Positions 61,949 through 64,000 of a stretch of DNA of 64,000 nt are shown here, one piece after another; within the stretch, counting starts at the first letter, position 1, and each line of letters begins with the position of its first letter. Source of the stretch: Sialis fuliginosa (Eukaryota; Arthropoda; Insecta; Megaloptera; Sialidae); assembly GCA_961205875.1 (NCBI GenBank), contig OY540810.1:25792001-25856000 (forward strand), in the 5' to 3' direction. The notes beneath the pieces were generated by a model that was not told the origin of the DNA, made no database searches, and saw only the letters and a program-made list of their open reading frames with translations. The position numbers and the translations under genes were made by a program.

Positions 61949-62227
61949 TTGTATAAACTTTTTATTATTGGATTTTATTCCGGGTTGTACATTAATTAAT
62001 GTTACTTGGCGTTTCGACCAACATCTCCTGGTCTTCTTCAGAAGTGAAGTGTCGAGTCCAGAAGGTGTATATAGCTGTTTAAATAAAACGTCAACACTTA
62101 TTTAAGCAGCTACACCTTCTGAACTCGATACTTCACTTCTGAAGAAGACCACGAGATGTTGGTCGAAACGTCAAATGACACAAATGTATAACGCGGAATA
62201 AAAACCAATAATAAAAAGTTTATACAA
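61949..62227. mobile_element. Palindromic repeat with Penelope/hammerhead-like core
   Basis: About 279 bp. TTGTATAAACTTTTTATTATT at the left is inverted at the right. Both arms carry CTTCTGAAGAAGACCA and TGTTGGTCGAAACG, resembling the CUGANGA...GAAA hammerhead core found in Penelope-like element pLTRs. The GACCA/TGGTC stem pairs perfectly, but one extra A follows CUGAAGA, so activity is doubtful. Confidence 0.5.
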
Positions 62228-62476
62228 CTAGTAAATTATCCATAAATGTCCATAGTTACCTATATTTTCAATATATGTAAATAAAACTAACACTTATTTT
62301 ATTTTTAAGATATATGGGTTGTTCCTAACAGTGTATTGTTCTATTATCTCTAAGAGTTGCACACCCCCTATTGATGAACGGACAAAGCTGTAACTCTTCG
62401 TCCTTCGAAACCGGGATATCCTGTACTTATATAAAACTTGTTCAAGTTCACCAACTTGCTCACTGCAATACATTTA

Positions 62477-62508
62477 GTTTACTTATTAATTATAATTAAT
62501 AAGTAAAC
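62477..62508. repeat. Perfect 32-bp palindrome
   Basis: GTTTACTTATTAATTA is followed at once by its exact reverse complement, with no spacer. Confidence 0.6.
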
Positions 62509-64000
62509 CAGTTTGAATGAAATGTTTAAGGAGAACAATGTTTTGTATAAAAGAGGAAAGTAATAAATAAATATACTAAATACATTATCATATTACATAA
62601 GTACATAATATATAGGTGTTATTATACTATAACATATATGTTCTATGAATTATTTTTACTACGTTAATATTCGTCCTTCATCTAAAATTACTATTTACTA
62701 TGCAAAATACTAGCTTTATATCCATTAAATATAAAATATGTATATCCGTACAGAATGTTTCCGTATACTCGATAATAAATGTAACAGCCATTTTTATTTT
62801 TTCATATAAAGGCGATTTTCTATCAAATTAACAAAGCAACTCGACTCCCATCTCAGTTTGGCAGATCAAAAAGTTTCAACAGTGGGAATGCTTAATTATA
62901 AAACATCAAATTATTTTTCAGTTTTTTGTTGAAAACTGAAAATGTGTTTGATATAATTTCAAGTTAAAGTATCTTTTTTATTTGAAGAATAATTTTAACT
63001 ATCCTTAAAAATAATAAATACCTATAGATTTTTTAGATGGTAATGGGAAGAATAGGTACAATAATTTATTCGTTCATAACATGATAACTAACAATTTGGC
63101 AATTTAGTTTTGTATATTGTTTCGATTGTGATATTTCATGATAATATTTAACAAAAATTAGCAAAAAATCTAGGATAAAAACAAGACATTGACTATTTAG
63201 TGGATGTCTAGTGAAATTGGAGTCCCGCAGGCAATTATTTTTGTTTCTATTTTGTTTCTATTTTTGGAAATAAAACTTGATTTGTTTGTTTGGTGAAAAC
63301 CCGCCGTAAAATATTTGTTAATATAATATTCTACATATATTTATTAATCAAATACATACATAATTATAAAAAAAAATATTCAAAGACTAAGGTGTTAATT
63401 TCTGTCGATGGAATATTGCAAATAAAAAGTTTTAAGACCTCTATTCTAATTAATTGTGTTCATTGAACTACGACATTTAAATGTATTAAGTTTAATTCGT
63501 TTCACCAGGAAATGATTGATTTTACGACCTTTTTAAAATACCGCCGTAGAGAAATATTTTATCTCGGCATTAATTTTTCAAACACTTTTAACGTGGCTAG
63601 AATTGCCAGAACGCAAACTACTAAATTATTTATGAACAAGAAAAAATTGTGTCACACATTTGTTGCATGCGGTCTCTCGCAGTACGGCCATTTTGTCCCA
63701 AATAACACTTATCGAATTTCAATAACGGTAGAAGCATGAGACCTTACTTCGAGGATATGCACAAAGCCTTGCGGGGAGAACCTGGATAAAATCTTTAGGA
63801 AAATTACCTTTCCTTATATCATAAATTAGGTTTTTCATGCAGAGATATCATTTGATTTTCGATTGTTAATTTATATCATTGTTAAAACGAAAACTTCATT
63901 CTAGTCTTGATACAAACTATTGATAATTTTATATTGAATTTATATTGATTCGACTAACCAGTTTACTGTTAGTTCATTGCATTATCGAAATAGTTGTAAG
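62509..64000. other. AT-rich DNA, no supported gene
   Basis: Positions 63512-63739 (+) hold a 75-codon open frame with less AT-biased codons. It shows no family likeness, splice context or neighbour, so I do not call it a gene; a transposon fragment is possible. Confidence 0.3.

Noticed and set aside
63512-63739. Plus-strand 75-codon frame
   Set aside because: No family likeness, no splice signals in register, no supporting neighbour.
1-64000. CRISPR array, rRNA or bacterial operon
   Set aside because: Looked for regularly spaced short repeats, rRNA motifs and Shine-Dalgarno-led gene runs; none present. Repeats are inverted and transposon-like.

Overview
This is a very AT-rich eukaryotic window. 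It has multi-exon genes with GT-AG introns, many short inverted-repeat transposons and a Helitron, and reads as insect nuclear DNA. The gene families fit: a Bin3-type 7SK capping enzyme and a doublecortin-EMAP WD-repeat protein of the kind known from Drosophila. The order cannot be fixed from the sequence alone. No bacterial, organellar or viral gene was found.

Layout. Positions 60-2969 (+) hold four coding exons of the 7SK snRNA 5' methylphosphate capping enzyme (MePCE/Bin3), about 688 residues, with the start codon directly after a splice acceptor. Positions 2970-10384 lie between two convergent genes and hold a ~1 kb foldback element, several MITEs and AT-rich DNA. Positions 10526-30353 (-) hold a 17-exon DCX-EMAP gene of about 844 residues: a doublecortin domain, a HELP motif and two WD40 propellers. 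Every junction was checked for phase and agrees. After its UAG stop the same frame stays open for 46 more codons of acidic, coding-like sequence, so the gene is a stop-codon readthrough candidate. Positions 31000-64000 are mostly transposon-rich and probably intronic or upstream DNA of the minus-strand gene. A good coding first-exon candidate (47569-47844, -) ends in phase 0 at a strong donor and could splice into DCX-EMAP exon 2. A 39-nt microexon candidate lies at 59684-59722 (-).

Repeats. At least fifteen terminal-inverted-repeat elements are visible, many of them whole palindromes. They include TTAA-flanked piggyBac-like elements, TA-flanked elements sharing a TGAGGCG end, TAA/TTA-flanked Harbinger-like MITEs, and a CAGTGGCGTA-ended foldback family. 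There is also a Helitron with an internal tandem duplication, and a 1.75 kb near-perfect palindrome at 56067-57821 that could form a long hairpin RNA.

The two genes have unrelated roles. The capping enzyme acts in the nucleus on 7SK RNA and so on P-TEFb control. DCX-EMAP is a microtubule-associated protein, linked in flies to mechanosensory cilia.
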